Assembly (NCBI GenBank): GCA_002633005.1
Contig: NMRA01000362.1
Coordinates: 303,165-365,164 of the forward strand
Direction of reading: 5' to 3'
From: Phoronis australis
Taxonomy: Eukaryota > Phoronida > Phoronidae
Length of the DNA: 62,000 bases
Notes under the pieces: model-generated
What the model saw: only the letters and a program-made list of their open reading frames with translations
Database searches by the model: none
Told to the model about the DNA's origin: nothing
In this document: in pieces, positions 13,430-24,901 of the stretch
Layout: every line of letters starts with the position of its first letter
How positions within the stretch are numbered: the stretch's first letter is position 1
Program-made: the position numbers and the translations under genes

Positions 13430-13468
13430 CAACAGCTAGGCTTGGAGGCCCTCCAAGCCTAGCTGTTG
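13430..13468. repeat. Perfect 19-bp palindrome with 1-nt centre
   Basis: CAACAGCTAGGCTTGGAGG (13430-13448) is followed after one base by its exact reverse complement (13450-13468). A further CCTAGCTGTTG follows directly. It could extrude as a cruciform. Confidence 0.9.
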
Positions 13469-14150
13469 CCTAGCTGTTGTCCCGGGGACAGTGGGTCCAG
13501 ACTGGCTAAGCAGTTCCCGCAATCAGAAAACGCAACCAGAAACAGTTAAAGGATTTTTGGAAGAGAACTGAACGAAATTGTATGGTCGTCCGAGTAGATC
13601 ACATAAGTATAGTTTTAAGGTATTTTCGAGGCTCATAAGCATAAACCATACTGTACTCTTGTACAGACTAATTGGCACTTACCTTGAATACAAAAATAAA
13701 AAATAGAAAAAGCCAAAAATTATTCGAGTTCCATTTCTAGTAAAAAGATCTCTGGGGACTCTGACGTCGGTGCCCGACGGGGTGGCCCGCTGGGCAGTCA
13801 AAGACCTAGAAATTTGATTTTCGTTTTTGAGCCAACTAGCAGGAAGTGCAACTTCAATCCTGTGAAGCAATACACTAACTCATTACAAGTATATTTTTAA
13901 AAATGTAGAACTAAAAATACCTCATCGCCGCATTAATTCTCAAAAAACGGCATCACTGAACCGATCGAGGCTATGCCATATTGTTTGGCCCAAGAACAGG
14001 CTTAAAGCCGAGATCCGTTCAACTAGGTCATTGAGGAAGGAAATTTAGATTCTGCGGTGCAACAACTTCCCGGAACGGCTTTTGAGCGCTACCTGTCGAG
14101 TGTCCCGTTGTTGTCAAAGCATTGGGAATCATGGCTGCCTGACGACAACT

Positions 14151-14980
14151 ATGGTACAAAGCGACGTCGCAGAATCTGTGGTGATGAGCGCCAAAAAGGT
14201 GAAAAGTAACGTCACTTATGAAAATGTAAGTTTGCGAATACATTAATTTTCCACTGGTCTACAATTTTTGTAAATAAATGTCGTTTCATTATTGATTTTT
14301 TCTATGACTTTTTGGCTTATGATCCTGGCTTCACACAAGTCAGTCAAGAGTCGGTCAACACCGCGTACACGCGTGTCAACACCAAACCTAAAATGTAGTG
14401 GTGAAACTGGTTTAAAACGTTCATGTATCAAAATTTAACTCAGTATTTTGCATCACAGGGCCAATTTACCAGGGTGTTTACACTGTTTACCTATACAATG
14501 GCACTGACTATTGCCTGTGGGCATTGTTAGTCGGATAGGCCCTATGTAGGTCCTCTATAACTCCAAAACGGAGTCCAAAACTACTCATTAGAAATTAACG
14601 CAATATACCTCATTCACAGGCAGTCACTAGACTCCATGCAGTTCCATTCTGTCCCGTGAAATGCGATTGTTGCACACGTACGCACTGTTAACACAGTGAT
14701 TAGCTCAATTATTATTCACATGTGTTGTATTTTCACCTCTCTTTAAAGTAAACGTGTGTTGTATGCTAACAATTTTAGACTGAAATAGACCCGTACCTGT
14801 GTACTTGCGGTCCCTGCAAAACATTCTGGAGGAAGGCATACGGTGGCAAGAAGGGAGAGCAGTTGTTACAGCGATCTGTGATACAGCGTGCTCAAGACAC
14901 ATCCACACTTTTCAAGCCTGAGCAACAGGAGTGGAGAATAAAAATTGGAGATAGAGTCACAGTAAAGGGCCAGTATCCAG
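14151..14980 (+). CDS. Unrecognised gene, first two exons (3' partial)
   Basis: Exon 1 is 14151-14225: ATG, 25 codons, ending in GAAAAT before a GTAAGT donor. Exon 2 is 14779-14980: TTTTAG acceptor, ending CCAG before a GTATGT donor. The two join in frame at phase 0 with no stop, giving 92 complete codons. The peptide begins MVQSDVAESVV, contains a Cys cluster YLCTCGPCKTFW, a basic segment RKAYGGKKGEQ, and ends IKIGDRVTVKGQYPG. That last stretch looks like the first strand of a small beta-barrel such as CAP-Gly, but too little is visible to name the family. Consensus splice sites and the open frame argue that it is real. Later exons probably lie in or beyond the gap at 15341-16192. I do not recognise the protein. 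Confidence 0.5.
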
Positions 14981-15340
14981 GTATGTAGTGCTGGCAATAC
15001 ATCAACAGTGCGGTCAAATATAGGGGAGAATGTTGCTATGAGACTGTAATGTACGCTGCTCAACCCAATTTACTTTTTGATCAAGAAAACAAAATATACT
15101 TTATGTAAATGAAAACAAACACCTGTGACTAGTAGATTGGTTGATAGTAAACTTTGCAAAACTGCAACTGTCTCTCTTTCAATTTTTTGTTCTGAAAATG
15201 GAAATTTTAGGTCACTTAATTGCCAAAGAGTATTGCGATCTTGGCCGTAACATCTAACAATTAAGTGTTCTCCACGACCTCAGGTCAGATCAAGTAAATA
15301 ACATTGGTAATATAGTGAGATTGAATTAAACTTATTTGCC

Positions 15341-16192
15341 NNNNNNNNNNNNNNNNNNNNNNNNNNNNNNNNNNNNNNNNNNNNNNNNNNNNNNNNNNNN
15401 NNNNNNNNNNNNNNNNNNNNNNNNNNNNNNNNNNNNNNNNNNNNNNNNNNNNNNNNNNNNNNNNNNNNNNNNNNNNNNNNNNNNNNNNNNNNNNNNNNNN
15501 NNNNNNNNNNNNNNNNNNNNNNNNNNNNNNNNNNNNNNNNNNNNNNNNNNNNNNNNNNNNNNNNNNNNNNNNNNNNNNNNNNNNNNNNNNNNNNNNNNNN
15601 NNNNNNNNNNNNNNNNNNNNNNNNNNNNNNNNNNNNNNNNNNNNNNNNNNNNNNNNNNNNNNNNNNNNNNNNNNNNNNNNNNNNNNNNNNNNNNNNNNNN
15701 NNNNNNNNNNNNNNNNNNNNNNNNNNNNNNNNNNNNNNNNNNNNNNNNNNNNNNNNNNNNNNNNNNNNNNNNNNNNNNNNNNNNNNNNNNNNNNNNNNNN
15801 NNNNNNNNNNNNNNNNNNNNNNNNNNNNNNNNNNNNNNNNNNNNNNNNNNNNNNNNNNNNNNNNNNNNNNNNNNNNNNNNNNNNNNNNNNNNNNNNNNNN
15901 NNNNNNNNNNNNNNNNNNNNNNNNNNNNNNNNNNNNNNNNNNNNNNNNNNNNNNNNNNNNNNNNNNNNNNNNNNNNNNNNNNNNNNNNNNNNNNNNNNNN
16001 NNNNNNNNNNNNNNNNNNNNNNNNNNNNNNNNNNNNNNNNNNNNNNNNNNNNNNNNNNNNNNNNNNNNNNNNNNNNNNNNNNNNNNNNNNNNNNNNNNNN
16101 NNNNNNNNNNNNNNNNNNNNNNNNNNNNNNNNNNNNNNNNNNNNNNNNNNNNNNNNNNNNNNNNNNNNNNNNNNNNNNNNNNNNNNNNNNNN
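15341..16192. other. Assembly gap (852 N)
   Basis: The sequence is unknown. It directly borders the start of duplication copy 2, so the join may be unreliable. Confidence 1.
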
Positions 16193-18010
16193 AACTGAAG
16201 AGATGAAAAGCGTAAGCTCATTAATTCCCAGAAATTGTACGGTAAACAGTGTCTCAAGTTTGTTGTATTAAAGGGACTCGGTGACGATGTCCGGCCTGCA
16301 CATATCTTAAATGGAGCATCCGGGTATTGACTACCTTGCACCACTGCTGAAGTATACATCTGATGCACTTACGGTACTTCGCTTGTAAACGAATGAAATT
16401 TCATGATTGCTCGGGAATTTATGTTTGCAATTTTCCTCAAAATCGAATTAAATCTAAGCGATCCTCGTTTCATGGTGTCTTGCGTATAGTGAAAGAAAAC
16501 TTGAAGACGTCAGGTGAGAAGTAAACGAGGCAATTTGCATATGTGTAGAAAATGTGCGATAACCTCATCAAACATAATTCGTCTTCTGATTGACGACCCC
16601 TCAGTCGAAACAGTCGCGAGCCGCCTGTTTGTTGGCTTCCGGTATAATGCGACCAATAGGGCCTGCGTGTTTGCCGATTCTGAAAAGGGAAAAGATATGT
16701 GGGTTTGAACATGTGACAGACTGCAGCGCTATAAGGATCGAATGCATATCAAAAATAGGCGAATTCAGAAGGAAACAGTTGACGTGCTGAGGATTGGCAG
16801 TAGATGTTGCGTCAAGTACTGACTCACTTTTTCCTACCGGGTCGAAAATCAATTAAGGCGAGGACATCTTTACCCTTTTAGATAAACGGTCACAAACATG
16901 TATATTCCGCACACAATAGTGAACAGATCAAGTTGAAGCGATTTTTTGGCCAAAATAGTACAAAGCAACTTTCAGTGCTTTGTTCGTGTGGCTAAGTCAA
17001 TTTCTGTCTGCTTTACTGCCTGGTTTGGTGGAAACTAAGACCGTGGGAATTTTAACCGTCATCTCTTACAAGTTTTTAGCATCACCTTAATTTGAAAAGC
17101 CAATCCCTTCACCTAGTACTTATATGTTATTTAATCGAATTGGTCCCTGTGTTTGGATTGAGTTCGGTATAGTGAAGGTCTAATATGACCTCGACTCGAA
17201 CAGTCGAACAGCTGTGCGTCCAATAACCCCTACCACCTCAAAAATAGCTAGGCTCTCACGTCCCGTCCCATGATTTAAGATTCCGGCGCAGTCGTTCGAC
17301 ATCTTTCAGTGGCTATCCTTTGGTGAGGTCCCAGATATAGTTGCGAAACATTAGCAATATCTGCTTGTACCACCGTACTCTCATTAAACTCGCAAGCCTA
17401 ACTGAACGCGTCCAAGGTCTCGGCTGCAGACTGCCGGTGTTTGGGAGAATGGAAAAACAAAAGTCAAATTTCATGATGCCTGTGTAGGCTTGATTCACGC
17501 CAGTATGGTGATGTGACTATGTACGTGTGTGCCTTGCGTGAAAGAACCAGGGTTCGAATGAAGTGGTTTGCAACTTGCAAAAAACGACTGGATTGTCTAT
17601 AAAATTAGTCTTACATGTATCACAATTACGTCAACTTGCGATCATTACTGGAGATACCAAAACTGCCGTTTTCGCCAGACGTGACAATTACTTCATGAAT
17701 CTTTATAAAATGATTATGTTGTCATCGACAATACCCTGTGATATTGCTATGGTCTGCCAACTGTCATATTATCTGTAAAAAAACTCGCTGCGCATCCAAC
17801 TTCTGTTAATGGTTTAGGTTTAATTTCGCACAAATTACGTAGGCTTACCACATTCCACAGAAAATTATCACCCTGCGTTTCATGTTAAGGGTGCTTAGAA
17901 CTAATTTATCCACCATTGTCGCCATTTTATTTCAGCCCGTTCTTGATAAACAACGAATATGCTTGATAAATCACATGCTGCATATTCTTGTCCACGGTAA
18001 GCCCTCCCCA
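16193..18010. repeat. Direct duplication, copy 2 (~1.8 kb)
   Basis: This is the partner of 10301-12123 and begins at the first base after the gap. Near its end (17937-17999) a splice-like TTTCAG...GTAAGC pair encloses an open segment, but the corresponding part of copy 1 has indels, so it is not supported as an exon. Confidence 0.85.
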
Positions 18011-18650
18011 CCCCCCCACCCCCATCACCCCTCCTTGTGTGTCCTGTCTGTCGCGCTCTTGTGGACCATTTTATCAAAGTCTGAAGGCATTTGTGAAGTC
18101 TCAACTTCATATTGCAAAGGATCGCTCCCATAGACAACGCAGCATCCTTGCTCTTGGTCTTACAGGTACGTGTGAATGCAGCAGCACTATGTCTTAAATA
18201 CATGTTTTTTATTCACGAATCTATATGACTTGAGTTACAGGGACCATGAATCCGTGTCCTCTGTCAAAAACCAACGTTCGATTTAGGCTCTTACCTTTAC
18301 AAGTCTCATGTTGTCCCGTGCTCGGTTACAGTGGACTCTAAAGCTTAAGGTCGCCAGTGCATTTGACCAGGTTAATTAATTTGCTTGTCCCAGCGGGTTA
18401 CATAAGTTACAGTGATAAAAGCATTATGGCCGCCGGGGTAGTTCCCCCATGATTTACTGTATCCAATTTTTTTCAAACAAATGATGCGAAAATTATGTCT
18501 CTGTGTAGGAAAGTGATGTGTGATTCAAAACGGCTTTTAAAAATCTTTTGAAATCGTCTACATCATCAAACTTTGTCTTCTGGAGATCGATCTTTCGGAA
18601 CGTGCTCAAATCTTAACTCTAACAGCAACTGATTACTGCTCGAACCTTAC

Positions 18651-18768
18651 CCGCAACATTCCAGCCCTCCGAAGTTACAGGAACACGAAACGCAGTCTGG
18701 TTTTCCGATTATTGTGCGTTCTTCACCCGGTTCTATGGCGTTTCCGTCGAAGTAACATTTTCCTTTCC
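18651..18768 (-). CDS. Beta-microseminoprotein/VWC-like cysteine-rich exon (partial gene)
   Basis: One minus-strand exon has an ATTTCAG acceptor and a GTAAGG donor, entering in phase 1 and leaving in phase 2. It encodes about 39 residues with the pattern C-x20-C-x2-C-x-C-x6-CC, read as KCYFDGN...PDCVSCSCNFGGLECCG. The C-x2-C-x-C-x6-CC spacing is that of the first domain of beta-microseminoprotein (PSP94/MSMB), a small secreted protein. Single VWC domains have a similar C-x2-C-x-C core and are the main alternative. The signal-peptide exon would lie at higher coordinates (see 21361-21414) and the second half at lower coordinates; I did not find the latter. Exon reality is well supported by splice sites; the family name is less certain. 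Confidence 0.5.
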
Positions 18769-19447
18769 CTGAAATATTAGAAATGTTATTCTCGTTTGTA
18801 AATCTGATCGTACTCCAACAGTGGTCAATATAAAAATTGATGATCGGTTTTAGGACAGAAAAGCGCATTTTGGATTATTGTTGGACAGGATATTTTTTTT
18901 AAGTTATTAGCTTTAGAAGAGACAGCAAAATCCGTTGTGATTTTGCCATTTTATTAGAAATCACCGATTCTCGAGGTTGGCTTAGCTTCCGACAATCGAT
19001 AGAATTAACTGAAATCGAAGGCCGTTGGCTGGATTTTGTTAAAAACGACATTTTGGCTTAGCTTAATGCACCCCACCACTTCGCTCACAATTCCTTGTTT
19101 CGCATGAAAAATAACTATACCTTCCGTTTTTCGGCTCCTAAATTCCAAGTAACTTGGATAGTGAACAAAATGCAGGAATTTCCTAACAACTCGATAATAT
19201 TAAGTATCTTAGGAATTGATGACCAGCGGTGAGAGAACATGGTTTGTATTCCTATCTCATTGACCCGATGTTGTGTAAAAAAAACATTCGCGTACAAGAG
19301 ACATGTGATCTTCCGGTGTGATGAATTCCTTGGTGTACCCCTAAATTTTAATATTTTGGAAGGGCAAACTGGCCTTGGCAGCAGCCTAACTGTTCTGTGC
19401 CACCAATGGCGTTATAATAGTGGCAGACGTGTCACCGCTAAACATCC

Positions 19448-19898
19448 GTACCGGGATTTTCCGTAGATAAGCCCACCCGATGAAAAGTTCATGGGTGTTT
19501 ATTCTGAAAATTATGCCGCATACACGCCCATGGGCGTTCATTTGGTGTTAACAACTTGTGGTGCCAAGTGTCCAGACAGTGGGGCGTTTATTTGGAAATT
19601 GTCTTCTTAAAAGCCCACTCAGCGTCATTTTTGTGACAAATTCAGTTTCGTTGGGCATTTATCATTTATAGAAACGAACAAGGTGTTGGCGAATTATGCA
19701 TTTATCAACATAAAAATTAAAACGTAGTTTTAAGTAAAAGTGTGTCGAGTCAAGAAAAATTATGGCTTTCCGTTTACACGTCCCCCCTATTTTCCGAATA
19801 AACGCCCGGGCGTTTATTTGGTGTTGCTAAAACGCCTGAATTTAAATTTTCATTTTCCGAACACACGCCACGGGCTTATCTACGGAAATTCCCGGTAC
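19448..19898. mobile_element. 451-bp inverted-repeat element
   Basis: The left end GTACCGGGATTTTCCGTAGA (continuing TAAGCCC) and the right end are inverted copies matching at 26 of 27 bases. Further in, both sides carry related CGTTTATTTGGTGTT-type segments, including the self-complementary AAACGCCCGGGCGTTT near 19801. There is no coding capacity. A diverged piece resembling the right end occurs at about 49698-49745. Confidence 0.7.
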
Positions 19899-21360
19899 CG
19901 CCTTGCATTTCAAGCGAAGCACTTGATCACGTTAGCTTAATTTGCTCACGAATGTCTTGTGTGTACGGTATGCGCCCCCACTCCCATACTCAGATTCATA
20001 AATAGCGTGAATGGAACGAGACACGAGGATCATTCTCGAAATATTTGTTTATTGACTATTTGAACTTCCTTGAAAACACGACTACACTTTTTTGTTCCAA
20101 AAGCTTGATACTGAGTCGCTCGTAGTGTCGGAAACAATCTCCTTTCTTCAAGTGTGCAGCTATAGAGCTTTCAAACAAAAAGTTTAGTCTTGTTTTCAAC
20201 GAAGTTTGTGTTAACGAAGGGCTGCTACTGAACTATACTGATCGACTACATGATATATGTTACAAACTCTTTGATATCTTCATTTTTTTTAATTATAATA
20301 CATACCATATCTTGCTTATGATAATCGTATCGTTGTCATGCAAACAGTGGTTTGTGTGTTTGCTGAAATTTATTAATAAATTTGAGACGAGCCTTATAGT
20401 TCAATGGAAGTCACTGGGCAGTCATGACCGGTGTAGGGATCGTTGGGGGACAGAGTGGGCCGCATGAAAAGCACCCCGTTGTCTGTTTCGTAAGGGGAAG
20501 TATGGGAGGAGGTTGGGGACTTCCAATAAAATTTTTGGCTGAGGATGGCCTCAAGAGACTCATTTCGAGGTTTTTTCTTACATTACCTGTCGTTACATTT
20601 TTAATGTTCTGCAAAAGCACCTGTAACTTCCTTATAGTTACAGGTTGCCGAGGAGAGCAATGCACGTGGTTTGGGGGAAGGACAGAAGCTCCAAAAACAA
20701 ATGCCTACGTCATAGAAATATACTCATGAAATTTAAGTCCGGCCGGTGTCATAAAAACTCGGGAGAGGATCAGCAGAAAGACCTACACATAGGCCACCAA
20801 TGTCCGCTAGCCGCTTTAAAAAATAATGTAAACGCACGAAAACTGGCATTTTTCACTCTGTGTTTTGTCATTTGGGTCGTTGCAATTTCGACGTCTGCAT
20901 TAGATGAAGCTGATTAAGCGAAACGAGGTAGAACGGTCTCCAATGTCAAGCGCTTTACAGTTTCGAAACCGCCTCTAGTGAATTTATATGAGGGCACAGT
21001 AGTAGGAAATCCCAGTACAAACTTATACACTGTGAGTTGTTGTTACCTGGCAAGACGGTTGATGGCTTGACAATAATGAGAAGTTTAGTATTAGATTTCT
21101 CTTTGTGTTTTATATGGAATGCCAATAGCATGACGTAGCAACTCCGTTAAACGCGTTCGTCGCTCTGTGACGATTCAGTTGGACGTTTTACTCGTAGGTG
21201 ACACCATTGGAGTCCGCTTATAATCAAGTGTTAGTTGGATGAATACGGACACACTAAAATCGTGGAGTGTAAATGTTAAAAGTTGTATTCGCGCATGGAA
21301 TTGTTTTCTTTGGTTTGGATTTGCCGGGATGTCGGAAGTAAAGGAATCTTGTCTGTTTAT

Positions 21361-21414
21361 ACAGAGACAAATGACTGTGCTACACAGGGCTAACATGAAA
21401 GCATAAAATGCCAC
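21361..21414 (-). CDS. Possible signal-peptide exon for the cysteine-rich gene (weak)
   Basis: On the minus strand an ATG at 21414 opens MAFYAFMLALCSTVICL, a good signal-peptide shape. It is followed by a GTATAA that could serve as a donor in phase 1, matching the phase of the exon at 18651-18768. The 2.6-kb distance is plausible for an intron. The donor is non-optimal and there is no transcript evidence, so this is a suggestion only. Confidence 0.2.
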
Positions 21415-24400
21415 CCGCTGGCACAGAAAAGTGACGTCACTGGTTCAGTGAATCCCCCGTCGCTAAAATCATAGATTCACCCTTGAATTCTAATTGGACG
21501 TGAACGTGATACATTAGGCTACTGAATGTCTTGTCAGATGCTGCGTCCCAATGTATAAGGCGAATATTCTCTTGTGTCCTAAACACACTATCTTACTCGT
21601 TCAACTCGAGTTACTTGTAGCCGTCAACATGGTTTCAGACGCGATCACCTGAATTGTCCATAGCTTTTTACTACTGTGTGCGTTGGTTAAATTGAAGAAA
21701 TCCCACGGTATAATAGTAATAAATAGACTGTGTTCTCTGTTGTTCGAAAACAATTAAATAATAAACCACCAAGAACGGTAAAGTCCATTTCACCTGTAAG
21801 TAGGTTGGGGTCGATGTCTACCGGATCTACAGAAATCTTCCCTCTCTCACCTGCAGCTTACGCGAAAATATGAGATTTTCAGGAATAGACACGCGCGCCA
21901 GTTAAGGTTTGAAATGTCTAGAATAGCCAAGTATGAGAGATAAACGGTGTTTCCATGCAAAGCACCCCTAAAAAGAACAAATCGGATATTTTTATGCCTC
22001 CCAAACCCTCTCAAAGTAACTGTTCACGGTCTTTATCTATACTTAGGGGGCTTTTGCCACCTAACCCCCACTTCCTACGATTCTAGAAAATTTATTGTGA
22101 CAGCCCTGGAAAAGATCACGTGGTTTACATGACGCAAGTGCCACCGATTTTGTCATCTCCCTCTTTCTTTGGTGACACAAATATGACCTGGACTACTATA
22201 ATGAGCGTCCAAGGCACACACTATGCTCTCTGTTAAATTTCAACCGTTTTGATCATTTCTTCCAAAAGAATTGGTTAAATTTTAGTTTTGAAACAAGGTA
22301 GGCAATTGAAATGTTTAATTTTCTAATTGAAGGCACGCACTTCCTGTCTTCTCGCTTCCTATTCCTTAGGCAGTGCTCGCAAGATTTAGATATTCAATAG
22401 GTAAATATCTGCTTTACCCCACGCTTTCCTACGTAAAATGACTGAACGCTGTAGAGCCTATGATCGAATATTGGTACTATCACGTGACTCTAAGTTGAAA
22501 ACTCGTCACAAAATCTGCCAAATTGGTAAGTGTGACCAACGCTTTGGACTCGTCAATCAACTCTTTGGGGGAGGGGCTTGGGCTACCTCGATCAACAGGA
22601 TTCACCTGATGGCGCAATGAAGCGTTTTAGCTTTTATCTCTCATGGAAGTTCCAATAGGCCCGCCCTGAAATAGCGCAACACCACCCTCATTCTAAAATG
22701 TGTCAATTAGCACTTACCCTGCTTTTTACTTGCAACTGCATGGTCAAATCACTAACTCGTAATGTACTGCCGGGAATTATTGAGTCATTTATCTACGTCA
22801 TACAGGCATATTTGCCTTATACTATTTTGAGTTGCAATTCTGACGCCAATAAACTGGCTAAAAAGCAAATATCAGTGCTGGATGTGCAATGTAATGTTCT
22901 TCCTTTGCCTGACATTTTGAAAACTAGGTTAGTAATGCAATGGGTGTTACCTCCCGATAGAGGAGAGTTCAATCCAGGGCGGAGATATCCCTCTGAATAG
23001 CATTAAGTGACAGAAATAGTTTAAATTAAAACACCGAAAACCGGGGCTGATATTGCAGACGCAAGAAACTCGCGAAAAGCTGATGTGATCACGTGCTTTG
23101 CTTGTAATGCGTTACATTATTTCTCGAATTCTTGTGTTATATTTTGTCCTCGAGTGGTTCTCGAATCAATCGTTTGATGTCTTTTAAATCGAATATAACT
23201 TACCCCAGTCGTAGCCGTTGCTGTCGAACGAACAAGCGCCGTTTGATTTACCGACAAGCACGCCGAAAAGAAGCACAATTGTTGTTGCTTTTACAAGTAG
23301 CCCAGACATCGCGGCGCGTTCAGTTGTCAGTCACAAAATGGCTCCACGTGTGACTTGCATCTAGTTTTGACGACTTGAGTCTGGTTAATTTGTGGCTGTT
23401 CGCCAATTGCGATTGTCGTAATTATTTCCAAATCAAGATTAATCAAAAATTTCATTTCGTATGTTAGCACTTAGTGACTGACTGAAAATGCACCGGTTTG
23501 TTGACTGTTATCTAGCGGGTAGATCATAGTCACAGGAAAATAATAGCCAAGCGTGATGGCATTGATTGCCTTGTTGGTTTGCTATGCACCTCAGGTGGTG
23601 TTTTAAGTTGAAACGAAACGTGTGTACCACGGTACATTGTAATGTCGGTGCTTTAATTCTTTTCAGCAATAAAAGAGGCCGCTAACCAGAACTAATCAAA
23701 ATACTAATTATCGTCTGCTATCACCAAATGTAGATGAGTAGGAATAATTTCCGAGGTCAGCCCTTGTGGCTGGCAGCTATTATGAGAGCAAAATTCACCA
23801 AGTATAGTGAACGAGTCGGTCGTTAGGACGTTATGAACATGGACTACTTTGGGTGCCACGGAACAATACACTTTTCTTTCCTCAGGTCTCTGTCTACAGA
23901 GAACCTAACTTTACAGCTCAACATAATATATGACTTTTGTTGTTTTAGGTATGCATAAACGTGTCATTTTCTTCTTAAACCTTTAGGCTTATAGGTAAAA
24001 AAACTAAGAGTTCAACAGGTGCAAAATAGGTGATTTTTGTATCAGAGCCACACCATGATCACATACACAAAGTTTAAGCTGAATCTGGGAGATGACCCTA
24101 AGAGTGATTTTTTATTTGTTTGGATTTTCTTGTGGAATGGCTCTTAAGCCATGTTCTTGTATCAAAAACATTTTTTCTGGCATACATGCCAGGTTTCCAT
24201 TGGCGAATGCTTGAATTAAAAGTGGTTTCAGTACAGCGTCTTAAATTTCCAGAGCAACAATACTGCTCCAACAGCTAAAATTGGCCCAAGTCAAAGTCGT
24301 TCAACTATGACAACTAATGTGTATATGCGCCACTATAAGTTATAAAATTGCTTTCAAATTCCCAATTTAAGTCTAATTATTTTGGAGGCATGCGATCAAA

Positions 24401-24535
24401 AGGAGATTGGGCATGTGATTCCATGCTGAAAGAGCATCAATTGAAAGTACATGTAATTTAGACTAGACTCATGAGTCAAACTGAAAAGAATTCTAAACAA
24501 ATATTTCAAACAGGTCTGCCTCCCCTTCAGTAACG

Positions 24536-24648
24536 CTAGGACCTCGCTAAAACGTAAGACTTGTGAGATTACGTGAGATATTGCCGTGTATTTTAGATGA
24601 GATCACGTAACTTTGGCTAGATTTTAGATAGGTCCTAGCGTTACTGAA
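24536..24648. mobile_element. TTCAGTAACG-family MITE, copy 2
   Basis: TTCAGTAACGCTAGGACCT at the left is repeated exactly in inverted form at the right end. The interior matches copy 1 (GATTACGTGAGATATTGCC). It is ~113 bp and lies downstream of CHK gene A. Confidence 0.8.
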
Positions 24649-24901
24649 CGCACGCCTTGTGTGAAGGAATAGCTAGCTGACGCATCCGCTCATGTTTTGA
24701 AATCGCTTATAGTCTACGTAAGGACACAATTGGGACAATCATATGTGATAAGTAACCCGAAAAAAGAATAAAGTTTGAATGTGTGGGTTTATTAAATTTT
24801 CCATTACTCACATTTTTACATGTACTTAAGGCAGGGTTGATCAGCTACTTGTGACTAATCTGTTTTTAGTCGTGGCAACCATCACGACGTCATGGTTTAC
24901 A

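Larger units (their letters stand above)
12124..14150. other. Intergenic, repeats and upstream region of the unrecognised gene
   Basis: It holds two more diverged pieces of the TAGTGGC repeat family (about 12520-12660 and 12720-12925), a TTCAGTAACG-ended element (13020-13139) and a perfect short palindrome (13430-13468). No coding exon is supported. Confidence 0.5.
18025..20729 (+). other. Possible distal exons of the unrecognised gene (weak)
   Basis: An open segment ending at 18162 encodes FYQSLKAFVKSQLHIAKD and stops at a good donor (CTTACAG before GTACGTG). A second open segment, 20642-20729, follows a TTACAG acceptor, joins in phase 1 and ends in TGA. I cannot find a convincing acceptor for the first segment, and the TTACAG could itself be an acceptor. 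The link to the exons at 14151-14980 is only positional. Confidence 0.15.
18769..24535. other. Long stretch with little recognisable content
   Basis: Apart from the inverted-repeat element at 19448-19898 and the weak signal-peptide candidate at 21361-21414, I find no supported gene. Open frames such as 22698-23000 (+) have no recognisable domain and no splice support. Confidence 0.45.

Noticed and set aside
15280-16368. Long open frames crossing the first gap
   Set aside because: They consist mostly of N and reflect the gap only.
17937-18000. Short exon candidate between TTTCAG and GTAAGC in duplication copy 2
   Set aside because: The same place in copy 1 has indels and no consistent frame, so coding constraint is not supported.
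22698-23000. 100-codon plus-strand open frame
   Set aside because: No recognisable motif and composition like the surrounding non-coding DNA.
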